Positions 48,251-58,772 are shown, counted from the stretch's first letter. The stretch is DNA of 64,000 nt from Candidatus Woesearchaeota archaeon (GCA_019323015.1 JAHWHY010000002.1:45710-109709), one strand, 5' to 3'. Notes: generated by a model not told the origin, from the sequence alone. Program-made: numbers and translations.

Positions 48251-48751
48251 ATGAGTGACAAATTACCAGAAGTATCAAAAAGCAGCGAAAAGCTTTGGGA
48301 TGCAGTATTTAGCGCAGTAAAGCTGGGTTCTGCACCTATTTATGCAAAGCTTGAGACACGCCCTATTCAGGATGATATTTTTCAAGGGCTTGCTGTCAAT
48401 ACAGGCGGCAGGGTTGTAAAAGAAGATAGGCATGCTGCAGACCGTTTTGTTCTTTATGTTAGATCAGGAGAAAACGGAAAAGCAAGTTCTAACTATTTTG
48501 GCAATGGTGAAAGGGTTCGCGACGAGCAAAGTGCAGCAGGTTTTGGGTATGCCCCTGAAACAATGAAAGAGCTTCGCCACGAAGTGGGCCTGCGCTTGTC
48601 AAGATTGTGCAGCTTAGAAAGAGAAGTGAATTTTACAAGCGAACTTTTTAATGCACAAAATCAGGAAGTTACAGAGGAGTTTATCTCTGAATTATTGAGT
48701 TCTGACAAAAAAGAATTAGGTTTTATAGAAGTTAAGATATTAGAGGATTAA
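48251..48751 (+). CDS. Hypothetical soluble protein, 166 residues
   Basis: 166 residues with a GAGGGGAAAA ribosome site before the ATG. Alpha/beta layout; FGYAPETMKELRHEVGLRLSRL is a strong helix. No known motif. The stop overlaps the convergent gene at 48748 by 4 bp. Confidence 0.7.
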   Translation: MSDKLPEVSKSSEKLWDAVFSAVKLGSAPIYAKLETRPIQDDIFQGLAVNTGGRVVKEDRHAADRFVLYVRSGENGKASSNYFGNGERVRDEQSAAGFGYAPETMKELRHEVGLRLSRLCSLEREVNFTSELFNAQNQEVTEEFISELLSSDKKELGFIEVKILED

Positions 48752-49521
48752 GCAGCTGCTTTCTCTATGAGCTGGTCTGCTAGCTGAAGAATTTGCTTGA
48801 ACCTGAGGGTTGTCTGTTTCTCAATTAGTCCTGCTACTAATTCCAGGTTTTCTCTATGGTCATTTACAAATGCCGTGACTATTCTTGTGAATGCCTCATA
48901 AGATTTTTCAAAACCAATAAGTGCAGTTTCTCCTAATTTTGGCTGCACAGTCTCCTGTATAAAGCTTATCCAATCTATTGAATCAAATTCTGCTTTTTCT
49001 TCATTGTGCTCAAATAAAGCATATTCTTCTTTTAGTTTCTTTAATCTTAGGTTGTGTTTTGTTTTTTCTCTTCTGTCTAATTTGTTTTGAATTTCAGGAA
49101 GGTTTGCGATGTCAGACAGTATTGTAAGAAGATGATAATATTTGCTTGTTATTCGCACAGTATATTCCCACAGCACGACGTGATATGTGTGCATGTGTTC
49201 TAGTATGTCTTCAACTATTTTATTGAGTTCGTTTCTTAGCCCCGCTATTTCAGTTATTGTTGGTGATTCTTCTTGCTGTTCTCCCTCTTTTAATCCAACT
49301 GGTTCTTGCTTTGCAAATTCCGCCTTAAGCTCGTTTATTTTATCTATCGTGTTGTTTATCTGTTCAACTTTGGCCTCAAGATAATCCAGTATAGAACCAG
49401 AATACATGCTTGCATTTGCTATTATGTTCTTCTTGCTTTTCTCCTCCTCTTTTATTATCTTTTCAAATCTGGCTTTTGCATCTGCCAGCGTTGTTATTAT
49501 CTCCTCTTTTGTTGCAGGCAT
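48748..49521 (-). CDS. Helical coiled-coil protein, 257 residues, unknown
   Basis: Almost entirely helical with long heptad-like stretches (about 1-75 and 90-235) and an acidic break near residue 80. No signal peptide or span. It could be a cytoskeletal or scaffold protein; not recognised. Confidence 0.75.
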   Translation of the reverse strand: MPATKEEIITTLADAKARFEKIIKEEEKSKKNIIANASMYSGSILDYLEAKVEQINNTIDKINELKAEFAKQEPVGLKEGEQQEESPTITEIAGLRNELNKIVEDILEHMHTYHVVLWEYTVRITSKYYHLLTILSDIANLPEIQNKLDRREKTKHNLRLKKLKEEYALFEHNEEKAEFDSIDWISFIQETVQPKLGETALIGFEKSYEAFTRIVTAFVNDHRENLELVAGLIEKQTTLRFKQILQLADQLIEKAAA

Positions 49522-49643
49522 ATTTGTTTTTTTGGCTGAAGAGTTATTAAGCTTTTTGGTATTTGCACTGCTGCCTGCATAATTCTACAGACATTCGAAA
49601 AGTTTAAATAAAATAACATATTCCAGGAATGAGGGTGATTTAC

Positions 49644-49904
49644 ATGCCAGAAGAAGAAAGAAAACCTATTGGAAAAATAACTCACTTTTTCCCTAAGATA
49701 AGTGTTGCTGTGCTCAAGGCAGATGAGTTGATACCAAAAGGCACAAAGATCAGCATTGAAGGCCATGATAAGAAAGTTGAGATGGTTCTTGAATCAATGC
49801 AGATAGAGCACAAGGATGTTGAGGAGATTAAGCCAGGGGAAGAGGCAGGAATAAAGACTCCTGATGAGGTAAAAGAAGGCGATTTGGTCTATAAGGCAGA
49901 ATAA
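49644..49904 (+). CDS. Translation elongation factor-like protein (EF-Tu domain 2-like)
   Basis: 86 residues. The ATG at 49644 is chosen because GGGTGATT sits at normal ribosome-site distance; the upstream ATG at 49629 overlaps that site. A small beta-barrel (IGKITHFFPKISVAVLKADELIPKGTKISIEG ... ESMQIEHKDVEEIKPGEEAGI) resembles the domain-2 barrel of translational GTPases and the C-terminal part of U32 peptidases; a stand-alone copy is common in archaea. The exact role is unknown. Confidence 0.8.
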   Translation: MPEEERKPIGKITHFFPKISVAVLKADELIPKGTKISIEGHDKKVEMVLESMQIEHKDVEEIKPGEEAGIKTPDEVKEGDLVYKAE

Positions 49905-49914
49905 TTTTTTTTAT

Positions 49915-50703
49915 CTATATTCTTGTTATTTCTAATATTTTGTCTTTTAATGGTCCTTCGCAGGCTTCTAGATATCCTGTTATGGAATTTAGGAATAGCG
50001 GGCTGAAGTCGTTCTTGTTGAATTTGCAGGTCATGCTTTTGCCGAGGAATGCGCCCACTATTTCCTGCGGCTCGCTTGGGTCAAGTGCCTGTATTGTTTT
50101 TGTGAGCGCGCAGTTGTTTGTTTCATAATATACTGTTGTTCCTTCTATCTGGTTTGTGAATGTTGCTGCCATGCACTTGTTTGCCTTGCTGATAAAGCAG
50201 TCTTCTGTGTTGCATTGTGTTGGCGCGACATATGCCAGCCCAAACACTACCACTACAATTAATAGGACTGCAAGAAAACCGAATATCCATAGCCTTCTTG
50301 GTTTTTCTTCCCTGATTTTAACAGGGGCAGGTTTTGTTTCTGGCTTTGGTTCTGCTTTTTTTGTTTCTTTTTTTTCAGGAACAGGCACTTCTTTTATTTT
50401 TGGTGTCTTTATTTCTGGTATTTTTGGTATTGGTATTATTGGTTTTGGCGGTTCTTCCATTATTTCTTTTGGTTTTATTTCTTTTGTTTTCTTTGGTTTT
50501 CCGCCGAAGAATCCAGAGAACAATGGTTTTTTTATTGGTTCTTTGATTATTTTTTTCTTTTTTAATTCCTCTATTGCCTGGCGTACCTCGCGCGAGGAAA
50601 AGCCTGCATCTATTAAAGAAGAACGTATCAAATCTACAGAATAGCCTTTCTTAAGCTCTTTTTTGATGTGAGCCTTTAGGTGTTTGAGCTCGTCACCCTC
50701 CAT
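49915..50703 (-). CDS. Single-span protein with helical cytoplasmic domain and cysteine-rich outer domain
   Basis: 262 residues. The N-terminal 45 residues form a helical domain (LKAHIKKELKKGYSVDLIRSSLIDAGF), a type I have seen at the start of other DPANN membrane proteins (memory, not verified). A Lys/Pro linker and one span (about 145-168, IFGFLAVLLIVVVVFGLAYV) follow, then an outer domain with six cysteines (CNTEDC, KC, NC, TC, AC). No known family. Confidence 0.75.
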   Translation of the reverse strand: MEGDELKHLKAHIKKELKKGYSVDLIRSSLIDAGFSSREVRQAIEELKKKKIIKEPIKKPLFSGFFGGKPKKTKEIKPKEIMEEPPKPIIPIPKIPEIKTPKIKEVPVPEKKETKKAEPKPETKPAPVKIREEKPRRLWIFGFLAVLLIVVVVFGLAYVAPTQCNTEDCFISKANKCMAATFTNQIEGTTVYYETNNCALTKTIQALDPSEPQEIVGAFLGKSMTCKFNKNDFSPLFLNSITGYLEACEGPLKDKILEITRI

Positions 50704-50854
50704 GTTTCTGCCTTATTAAACTCGCTTATTAAAACATTTGTAACTACTAAGAAAAGGAAAAACTGCCTGTTTTTATTCTTGATTTATGTTTTATAAAAAA
50801 TCGATAAGTTTAAATACTTATTATGTAGTTTTTGATCTTAATGGGATTGAAAAA

Positions 50855-50878
50855 AAGGGGGAACTAGTGATTACATAG
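50855..50878 (+). promoter_or_regulatory. Strong ribosome site and three-codon mini-ORF in the leader of the 2618-residue gene
   Basis: AAAAAAGGGGGAACTA is followed by GTG ATT ACA TAG (50867-50878), out of frame with the giant gene, whose own ATG at 50916 has no ribosome site. It could be a leader peptide or a lost alternative start. A TATA-like AAGTTTAAATAC lies at about 50806-50817. Confidence 0.35.
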
Positions 50879-50915
50879 TAAACAGTTTTTCTTCCCAATA
50901 GTAGAGTCCAGTAAA

Positions 50916-53900
50916 ATGGAGCGACACAACAAAAACTTACTGGGGATATTTGTAGTAATTATTGCCATCTTTGTTCTACTTAATGTTGGCTTGTTTATAA
51001 CAGGACCTACTGGCCTTGCAGGATATAATGAGACAAATTCTGCGCCTGTCTGGAACGTAAGCAATACTTATTTTGGGATACAGGTTGGCACAGAACTTGT
51101 TCTTGACTTGAGCGAGTATTTTGTTGATGCAGATGATGATAATTTAAGTTTTATTGCGACCCAGCCAAGTAATTTCACTGTTGAAGTTTCCGATAGTATA
51201 ATCACGATTATTCCTGATTCTGGATTCCTTGGTACAAGGTCCGTTACCTTGACTGCCTCTGACGGGAAAGATGTCACAAGCCAGACAGTTCTTGTTGATG
51301 TGCTTGAGACGACAACAGACATCAAGGATGCAAACAATAAGTTTTTTGGCAAGAAGATTACAGACGAGCCTGGTTTTGAGACGCATTTCTCGTCGATAAA
51401 AAAAGAAAACAACCAGTTGACTGTTGTGTTTTATCATGACTCTGCGCTTCAGCAGCCCCTCTGGGTAGAAGGCGATGTTGGTTATGCCCTGACCAAGGAT
51501 GAAAGCGGCCCTCTTGAAGAGGTGACATTGGTTGTTCAGCTGGTCGAGGGAATTGTTCCAAAGTTTAAATTGCATGTTGGTGAGGCTTCTGAGATTTTTG
51601 AGTTTGGCAAGGAGATTCCAGAGATTGTTACTGGCGGAAATTACTCTTTGATTGACAGGGATGATGAATTATTAGACGTGGAAATCACAAAAGAAGATGC
51701 TGCTGTCGTCATAAAAGGAACAAGCAATTCCTTGATAAAGGCAGATATCGGCGATATAATTGATCCTGAGATAAGGACAGATGTTTTTGCAGCAGATAAT
51801 GTTTCAATGGAAGAGGCTGTTTTGAGTTTGCCTGCTTCAGGAGAAGTTAATTCCGTTCTTGAGTGTTCTGATTTTAACGTCGATACTTTTGTCTGTGAAG
51901 GCTCCTGGGAGGAGACAAGCATTCCTTTCACAACAGACGGTTCTAACATTATTTTTACAGTTGATCATTTCAGCGGTTATGCAGGAGGATTTATCCAGGT
52001 AATTAATGTTCAGTCTTATCCGACGATAAACAGCAACTGGACTGTTAAGTTTAACACGACAGGAACGGCAAATCTTACAATAATGGGGGCAAGCGGAACA
52101 CACTTCACAGTTGACTTGCAGTTCCTTGAGTTAAGGTGCGGCAATAATACGATTAATGCTTCTTACGACGGCAATAAAGTGTTTGTTGCAAACTTTTCCT
52201 GTAATGAGACTGCTTATGAGACAAGCAAAGTAATCACAAAAGGAAGGCATCACTTGAATTTTACTTTTGGCAATTCCACTGCAATTGCGCATAACCTGGT
52301 TGTTATTGGTGCTAATAATGTTTCAACTTTATTGAATGCAAGCTTTTTTGCAGAAAGCCCGGGTGATTCTGCTGGTTTTGCAATAGCTCTTGCTGATGTG
52401 AATAATGACGGCCAGAGTGATGCATTGATTGGTGCTCCTAACAGGAATGATTCTGGCAGGAGTTATAATGGTAAGTTGTACCTGCGTTATGGTCCTTTTC
52501 CAAATGGCACGCATAACTTAAGTACTTCCAATGCTTCCTGGATTGGTGCGTTTAATTTTTCAAGTGTTGGCTTTTCCATTGATACTGGTGATTTCAACGG
52601 AGACAACAATGCAGATGTTCTTGTTGGCGCGTATCTTGATAATTCAAGTGGTGCTTTGCGTTCAGGCTCTGCTTACCTGATTTATGGTGGTGCTTTGTCA
52701 GGAGCTTCCAAGGATTTGCGCTCTGCTGCTAATTATCATGCAAGGTTTAGTGGTCTTTTAGGTGTTCCGGCTGCTGCCAATTTTGGTTGGTCTGTTGCTG
52801 CAGGTGATTTTAATAATGATTCTATTCTTGATGTTGCTGTTGGTGAGCCTGCTCCTTTTGTGCCTCCTGCAGTTTCAAATGGCACTGTGTATGTTTTCTT
52901 TGGCCCGATTGCTCCAGGTAATTATACTTCTGCAATGGCAAGTGTTACTATTCATGGAACAAAAACAGCCACAATGAGCTTTGGCTATTCTCTTGCTGTT
53001 GGTGACGTGAATGGTGACGGGGCAGATGATTTACTGGTTGGTGCTCCTGATACAGGTGTTCTTTCAGAAGGAGAGGCATATGTCTTTCTTGGTCCTTTGC
53101 TTCCTCCGCCTGTTGCTCTTAATGATACTAATGCAAATGTGACAATTACTGCAGAAGCTCCTGGTATTGTTGCAGTGCAGACTGGTTTTTCTCTTGCTTC
53201 TGGAAAGGATATTAATAATGATACTTTTGATGATATCTTGGTTGGCGACCCTAATGCAACAAACCCTGTTGGTGACGCTGATGCAGGAAAAGTATACTTG
53301 ATTTATGGTAATGCAACACTGCCTGCAGTTATTCCTTTGCCTGCAAATACCACGTGGTTTGGTGAGAATGCAAAGGATAATCTTGGTCATAGTGTTTTGT
53401 TGAATGATGAGAATAATGATACTCTTGCAGATGTTATAATGGGTGCTCCTGGCAATGACAAGGGAGCGCTTAATGCTGGAAGTGTTTATTTTGATTATGC
53501 TCCTGTTCCTTCTGCTCCTGACGCTAATGTTAGTTCTGTTAATGGCTCTTTGTATGGAGCGATTGCAGGCAGTGCACTTGGCACTTCCTTGAGTGGTGCA
53601 AGCCCTGTTGGCATTGGTGCAACATTCTCTCATTCAGGTTTTATAGAGCCAAGTGACGGCATAGTTTATCTGCAGGGTTTTGGTAAAAATCTTATTATTA
53701 CTTTGCCGCCTGGGTCTCGCGGAGGAGGAAATGCTGTGCCTCCTGGCGGTACAGAAAATAAATGTGACCCCACTCTTCAAATAACAAATGTTTATGCTGA
53801 TGAAAGGAATGGGGAGGATTTTGTTATTGCAGAGGGTACAGGGTCCCCAAATACTAATATTGATGCTGTTGTTTATCAGATAGACAATAAATATTCTGCT

Positions 53901-56900
53901 GCAGTTAATAATGTTCCAATAGGTGCTGACGGCAGTTGGGGCGCGACTTTTACAGACGATACAAGCATTCAGGGAGACATGACCAAATTTATTCTTTTGA
54001 AAGAATTCACGCAGATTTGTGATGAATACACGAAACCTCTTTGTGCTGCTGGAGAGATAAAAGAAACTGCTGCAGAAGATATGGAGTATAGCGCTAGACC
54101 AAAAATTAATTGGTTTGTTTTAAAGAATGATGTAGGCAATGGCAATACTTATGGCACAGTGTTCCTGCCTCCAGGATATGAGTCTTATGCAGATGGTCTT
54201 GAGATTGGCTTGGAATATTGTGTTAACCGCTTTGATAAGGGCATTCGTTGGGGTGAAGTAAGCTGTGGAACTCCTGATTCTGAAAAAGCAGTTTATACCA
54301 CTGTGATGTGTAATTATGCTCTTCCGACTTATTTTTATGCAGCCAGTACTGGTGATGGCCTGAAGTCTGGCGGAGATGATGTTGTTGATGTTGATAGTGC
54401 TTTGAGTATTGGTTGGGGTGGTATGCCTCTAAACTGGGGTGCTGGTTGTTATGCTGAATTCCCTGGAATTACTGCGGATATGGGGCAGACAAGAGGAATT
54501 GTGGCTGGCTTTCCTACAGGTCCTGGCGAGGGGACTGATGCAGAAATGCCAGGATATGGCGCTGAAACTAGTACACCGCACCCTAGCACTTGGGGACTCT
54601 ATCCTAAGACAGATGCAGATCCAATGCCTAGCGCAGTTGTTTTCGCAGACATAACTGGTTCTGCTGTTGCTGGCAGTGTTGCTGGCGGCACTAGAACAGA
54701 GTATACAATAAATCCTAATGCAAATCTTGCTGTGGGCGCTCCTGATGATGTTATTATATCTTGCCTATACAACAACCATGGTTCTCTTAAAATTATTCCT
54801 GATATTGTTCAGTGGACTGATAGTGATTATATGAATCAGGTTGGCCAAAATATAATGGCATTTGTTCAGGAATTTGAACAGTCTGGGAAATTTCCTTATG
54901 AACCAATTGATGCATTTAGCGGATTTATAGAAGACTCTTATTTTAAAGAGCCTGGTCTTGATCAGCCTTTTCCTGGAGAAGAGCCTTTTCCATCTGATGA
55001 GCCATTTGGCTCGATTGACTTTCCTGTTGGAAAAACCGACTTTTCCGCAGGCACTGATTTTGATGACCTGGGCCCAGAGCCTGGACAGAATGATATGGGC
55101 GATGGACTTGAAGCTCCACCCACAGACAGCATAGACCTTCCAACAGGTTATATAACTGCTAATGCTGTTGCTGGTCAGCCTATTGTTCAACAATGTGCTG
55201 TTGATTCTGCAGGCAATTTTATTGAGGCTTGTTCAAATGTTATGATTAAGGAGGGCAGTGGCGGATGTCCAGAAGGTCAAGAGTGTGATCCTGAAGTTTG
55301 TGCATGTGTTCCAAGCCCTGCTGCTGAACCTGCTCCTGAGCAAGAATCAGAGCCTGCTCCAGTGCCTGCTCCTGAAGAAGAAATCGAGACTGAGTCAGAA
55401 AAACCAGCTCCAACACCCACTCCTGTCTATACCCCAGAAGATTATCCTGATTATCCTTATTGTGGCTCTAGTGAGGAGTGTCCTCCTGGTGAGGATTGTA
55501 AGATAACGCGTATAGCAGGTGGTGCTTTGATGGGCGTGTGCACTCCCAGACCAGTGCCTGATGAAGAAGCTGAAGAAGGTGTTGAAAAACCAGCAGAAGA
55601 TTATTCCCAGGCTGCAATTCCCTATGATGCAGAATCCCTTTCAAACACACACAAGGACCTTTTTGCCAGCATTTCTTGTTCTCGTGATGCTGATTGTGCT
55701 TCTGGTGATTGTGATGCTGTTTCAGGCCTTTGTGTTCTGCCTGAGAATATGCAAAACCCAACTAAGTTTATTCAAAATCCTTATGTTCAGGCATTTATTG
55801 CATCTGCTGATATTCCCGAAAATAGCTGGTTAAGAACAGTGAGTGCTCCTGATTATTTTAACGCAATTGCACAGCAATGTAGCGAAATTCTTTCAAATAC
55901 AGTTTCTTCTGATAGTGCTTTTGTTTCTGGAATTAATAATGAAGTGCAGTCTTCTGCAATTCCTACTGGTTATGCTGGTGGTAATTTGATTACTGGTTCT
56001 GCTGCTGCTGGAAGCTGTGGCGGTGCTCAATCATCTGGCGGACAAGGTAGTGGTTATGCAACTGGTACTGGGTATGGTACTGCGCCAGGCCCAAGTTCTC
56101 AGGCTAATTTCCTGTCTACTGTTAATAGTATTATTGGTGTTGCAAATCACCCTGACCCTGACTGGTTATTTATATGCCAGCCTTGCCCTCCTGAGGTTGG
56201 TCCTAAAAAGACTCCTGAGTTTGAGCAGCCAGAGGGTCTTTCTGGCGGAAGAAACAAGCCTGGTTCTGGCTGGGTTCATTATTGTGGTGTTGATGGTGAC
56301 TTGCATACGTTGTTCTTTGGTCCTAATGGTGTGACAAGCCCTACTGGTAATATTGTTCCTCCTATGGAGCCGTTTGAGCCTGGCTTGTTGAGTTATATGA
56401 AGAGCATGATTACTGGTTCTGTTGTTGCTGGTACTAATCTGCCGCAGGGCAATCTTATGAGTGCTGTTCAGGATTTGGCTTTTAATATTTATGAGAATCG
56501 TGGAAAAGCTAGTGAGTTTTGCTTAGAAAAAGAGGCTATTTGCAGTTCAGATGGAAGGTGCCTGCCTTATTGTACTGAAACGCCAGGCCCTCCAAGTCCT
56601 CCTGAGCCAAGCCCTCCAAGCCCTCCTCCTAGAGGCCTGCCTAAATTTTATCCAGGTGGCTGGGATGAAGAGCCAGGTCCGGATGATGTTGTTAATACTG
56701 ACAGGGTTAAGGAAATGCCTGGTTCTTGTACTGTTGTTACAAATAGGCAGAAGGTTGGCGCGATTTCCGGCACTCCTGTTTCAAGGGATGTTGATATTCC
56801 TCTTGGTTATGAGTTGATTGCAGGTCCTGTTGCATTTGACTGCTTGTATGATGATATGGATTTAAAGTTTAATGTTCCTGATAATTTTGAGGATATTCGC

Positions 56901-58772
56901 GCGTTTAGGTGTGTTGAGAATTCTTGTGTTGCTGTTGCTGATACGCATGCTTTCTCTGGAGAATTGATTTGTGATGGCCTGCCTATTAGTGAGTATAGGA
57001 GAAGGGAATTGCTGTCTGGAAAGGTTTATCTTGATCCTTCTGAAGTTGAGGTTATTGAGAGATATGAGGCTTTGGTGAGTTCTAACAAGAAAACTTTTGC
57101 TACAGAGGGGTATGTGTTTGAGTTTACAGGAGAAACTCCTAGTGGTGCAATGGTTGGCTTGTTTTCTCCTGATTTTACTGTTCCTTTGGCTGCCAACCCG
57201 AGCATTGCGATTATCAGCACTCCTTTGGTTGTTGAGTTTGACAAGGAGGTTCCTGCTGGTATTGATGCAAGGATTACAATGCCGTTTGAGTATACTGAGA
57301 ATTTTGATAGGGACAGCATTGCTGTTTACTTGTTGCAGGATGGCATGTGGATTCGCCTGGATAGCACTCTTAATGACGGCACTGTCAGTGCTTACTTGTA
57401 TGATATTGCTAATTATATTGAGGATAACAAGCTTGTGTTTGCTGTCATGGCTGTCCGGTGCGAGGCGTGTATTGTATCTGATTTCAAGCAGGTTTATGAT
57501 CCTGGAAGCAGGGATGCAATCATACTGGTTCATGGCTTGACATCTTCCTCAAAGACCTGGCAGTTCTTGATTGATGATTATGTGTTTAACAGGCAGCCTT
57601 GGCAGATCTGGACTTTTGATTATCCTTCTTACATGACTGTTGATGAGATGTCAAAGGATCTTGCTGATGCTATTCAGATGAATAATGCTAAGTTTGATAA
57701 TATTTACATTGTTGGCCACTCTCTTGGCGGTTTTATTGGCCAGCGTGCTCTTGAGATTGGTGATGAGAATCCTTCTGTCTATAGTTTCATAAATAAGGTT
57801 AAGAAATTGATTCTTGCTGGTAATCCTGGCAAGGGCAGTCCTGCTGCAGGGGTTTATGATACCTTGTTTGATGAATTGCTTAATATGAAGTCTGTTGCCA
57901 GGACTTTTAACTTGAATAGTGATGTTATTGATGATTTGGTTGAAGGAAGGCAGTTTACCAGGGTTGATGGTGTCAAGTATTATGTTATTGCAGGCACAGA
58001 GTCTTATGCATTTAACCTGGGCTTTTTTAGTGTCACTGCAGCAGACGTGTTTGAGTTGTTGGGCATTAATGATGGTATTGTTACTACAGACAGCGCGAGT
58101 TTTGTTGGTGGAGAGTATATCAACGAGATTTGTAAAGATTATTTTGAGATTAAGTTGACGCACACAGAGTTGATTGATGGTGTGATTCCCAGGAGGATTA
58201 TTGCAAGGATTATTGCTTCTGAAAAGGCTCTTGAGAATCCTGATGTTGCTTATCTTGGTTATAACAAGTATGTTGACTTGCTTGTTGATAAGTGTGATCC
58301 TGCAGAGTACTTTATTATTGTGGGCAAGAGGATTACAGAGCTTGAGACTCCAGCTCCTTTGAATTGTAATTGCGGCAATGGCGTCTGTGGTGAGGGAGAG
58401 AATGTTGATAATTGTCCTCAGGATTGCGCGGGCATATCCTTGCTGTTGTGCTTGTGGCTGCCTTTATTGTTATTGCTGTTGTTGTTGCTGCTTGTATTGT
58501 TAACATTTATTTATTTGATTAGGAAGCGCGTTCAAAAGAAAGATGTTGGTCCTGTCTGGAAGACGTTGTTGTGGTTCTTGATATTGCTGATTTTGCTTAT
58601 CTTGATACTGCTTTGGTTTATTTGCGCTTACTGGCACTGGCTTAATTGGGTTGTTGTGATTTTGGCAGCAATTGTGCTTGCCCTTGATGCATTGGTTCCT
58701 TTTGAGCCGAAGAAAAAGGAAAAATTAGAGGTTATTAAAAAAGCTAAGAAAATATCAAAAAGAAAAAAATGA
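50916..58772 (+). CDS. Giant surface protein with FG-GAP repeats and a lipase-like alpha/beta-hydrolase domain
   Basis: 2618 residues. An N-terminal span (about 9-30) ends in GPTGLAGYNET. A cadherin-like domain (about 38-135) and further beta domains follow, then six FG-GAP repeats (about 478-870; D-x-N-x-D-G calcium loops such as DVNGDGADD) as in integrin alpha. Next come Gly/Pro-rich regions with TG-x-[AV] motifs near residues 1245, 1411, 1690 and 1830, then cysteine modules (about 1446-1548). The alpha/beta-hydrolase domain (about 2190-2420) has an LVHGL oxyanion segment, Ser2269 in GHSLGG, Asp2386 in NDGIV and His2416. A CGNGVCGEGE module (about 2482) and two C-terminal spans close it. 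Extracellular adhesion plus ester hydrolysis is inferred. Confidence 0.9.
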   Translation: MERHNKNLLGIFVVIIAIFVLLNVGLFITGPTGLAGYNETNSAPVWNVSNTYFGIQVGTELVLDLSEYFVDADDDNLSFIATQPSNFTVEVSDSIITIIPDSGFLGTRSVTLTASDGKDVTSQTVLVDVLETTTDIKDANNKFFGKKITDEPGFETHFSSIKKENNQLTVVFYHDSALQQPLWVEGDVGYALTKDESGPLEEVTLVVQLVEGIVPKFKLHVGEASEIFEFGKEIPEIVTGGNYSLIDRDDELLDVEITKEDAAVVIKGTSNSLIKADIGDIIDPEIRTDVFAADNVSMEEAVLSLPASGEVNSVLECSDFNVDTFVCEGSWEETSIPFTTDGSNIIFTVDHFSGYAGGFIQVINVQSYPTINSNWTVKFNTTGTANLTIMGASGTHFTVDLQFLELRCGNNTINASYDGNKVFVANFSCNETAYETSKVITKGRHHLNFTFGNSTAIAHNLVVIGANNVSTLLNASFFAESPGDSAGFAIALADVNNDGQSDALIGAPNRNDSGRSYNGKLYLRYGPFPNGTHNLSTSNASWIGAFNFSSVGFSIDTGDFNGDNNADVLVGAYLDNSSGALRSGSAYLIYGGALSGASKDLRSAANYHARFSGLLGVPAAANFGWSVAAGDFNNDSILDVAVGEPAPFVPPAVSNGTVYVFFGPIAPGNYTSAMASVTIHGTKTATMSFGYSLAVGDVNGDGADDLLVGAPDTGVLSEGEAYVFLGPLLPPPVALNDTNANVTITAEAPGIVAVQTGFSLASGKDINNDTFDDILVGDPNATNPVGDADAGKVYLIYGNATLPAVIPLPANTTWFGENAKDNLGHSVLLNDENNDTLADVIMGAPGNDKGALNAGSVYFDYAPVPSAPDANVSSVNGSLYGAIAGSALGTSLSGASPVGIGATFSHSGFIEPSDGIVYLQGFGKNLIITLPPGSRGGGNAVPPGGTENKCDPTLQITNVYADERNGEDFVIAEGTGSPNTNIDAVVYQIDNKYSAAVNNVPIGADGSWGATFTDDTSIQGDMTKFILLKEFTQICDEYTKPLCAAGEIKETAAEDMEYSARPKINWFVLKNDVGNGNTYGTVFLPPGYESYADGLEIGLEYCVNRFDKGIRWGEVSCGTPDSEKAVYTTVMCNYALPTYFYAASTGDGLKSGGDDVVDVDSALSIGWGGMPLNWGAGCYAEFPGITADMGQTRGIVAGFPTGPGEGTDAEMPGYGAETSTPHPSTWGLYPKTDADPMPSAVVFADITGSAVAGSVAGGTRTEYTINPNANLAVGAPDDVIISCLYNNHGSLKIIPDIVQWTDSDYMNQVGQNIMAFVQEFEQSGKFPYEPIDAFSGFIEDSYFKEPGLDQPFPGEEPFPSDEPFGSIDFPVGKTDFSAGTDFDDLGPEPGQNDMGDGLEAPPTDSIDLPTGYITANAVAGQPIVQQCAVDSAGNFIEACSNVMIKEGSGGCPEGQECDPEVCACVPSPAAEPAPEQESEPAPVPAPEEEIETESEKPAPTPTPVYTPEDYPDYPYCGSSEECPPGEDCKITRIAGGALMGVCTPRPVPDEEAEEGVEKPAEDYSQAAIPYDAESLSNTHKDLFASISCSRDADCASGDCDAVSGLCVLPENMQNPTKFIQNPYVQAFIASADIPENSWLRTVSAPDYFNAIAQQCSEILSNTVSSDSAFVSGINNEVQSSAIPTGYAGGNLITGSAAAGSCGGAQSSGGQGSGYATGTGYGTAPGPSSQANFLSTVNSIIGVANHPDPDWLFICQPCPPEVGPKKTPEFEQPEGLSGGRNKPGSGWVHYCGVDGDLHTLFFGPNGVTSPTGNIVPPMEPFEPGLLSYMKSMITGSVVAGTNLPQGNLMSAVQDLAFNIYENRGKASEFCLEKEAICSSDGRCLPYCTETPGPPSPPEPSPPSPPPRGLPKFYPGGWDEEPGPDDVVNTDRVKEMPGSCTVVTNRQKVGAISGTPVSRDVDIPLGYELIAGPVAFDCLYDDMDLKFNVPDNFEDIRAFRCVENSCVAVADTHAFSGELICDGLPISEYRRRELLSGKVYLDPSEVEVIERYEALVSSNKKTFATEGYVFEFTGETPSGAMVGLFSPDFTVPLAANPSIAIISTPLVVEFDKEVPAGIDARITMPFEYTENFDRDSIAVYLLQDGMWIRLDSTLNDGTVSAYLYDIANYIEDNKLVFAVMAVRCEACIVSDFKQVYDPGSRDAIILVHGLTSSSKTWQFLIDDYVFNRQPWQIWTFDYPSYMTVDEMSKDLADAIQMNNAKFDNIYIVGHSLGGFIGQRALEIGDENPSVYSFINKVKKLILAGNPGKGSPAAGVYDTLFDELLNMKSVARTFNLNSDVIDDLVEGRQFTRVDGVKYYVIAGTESYAFNLGFFSVTAADVFELLGINDGIVTTDSASFVGGEYINEICKDYFEIKLTHTELIDGVIPRRIIARIIASEKALENPDVAYLGYNKYVDLLVDKCDPAEYFIIVGKRITELETPAPLNCNCGNGVCGEGENVDNCPQDCAGISLLLCLWLPLLLLLLLLLLVLLTFIYLIRKRVQKKDVGPVWKTLLWFLILLILLILILLWFICAYWHWLNWVVVILAAIVLALDALVPFEPKKKEKLEVIKKAKKISKRKK

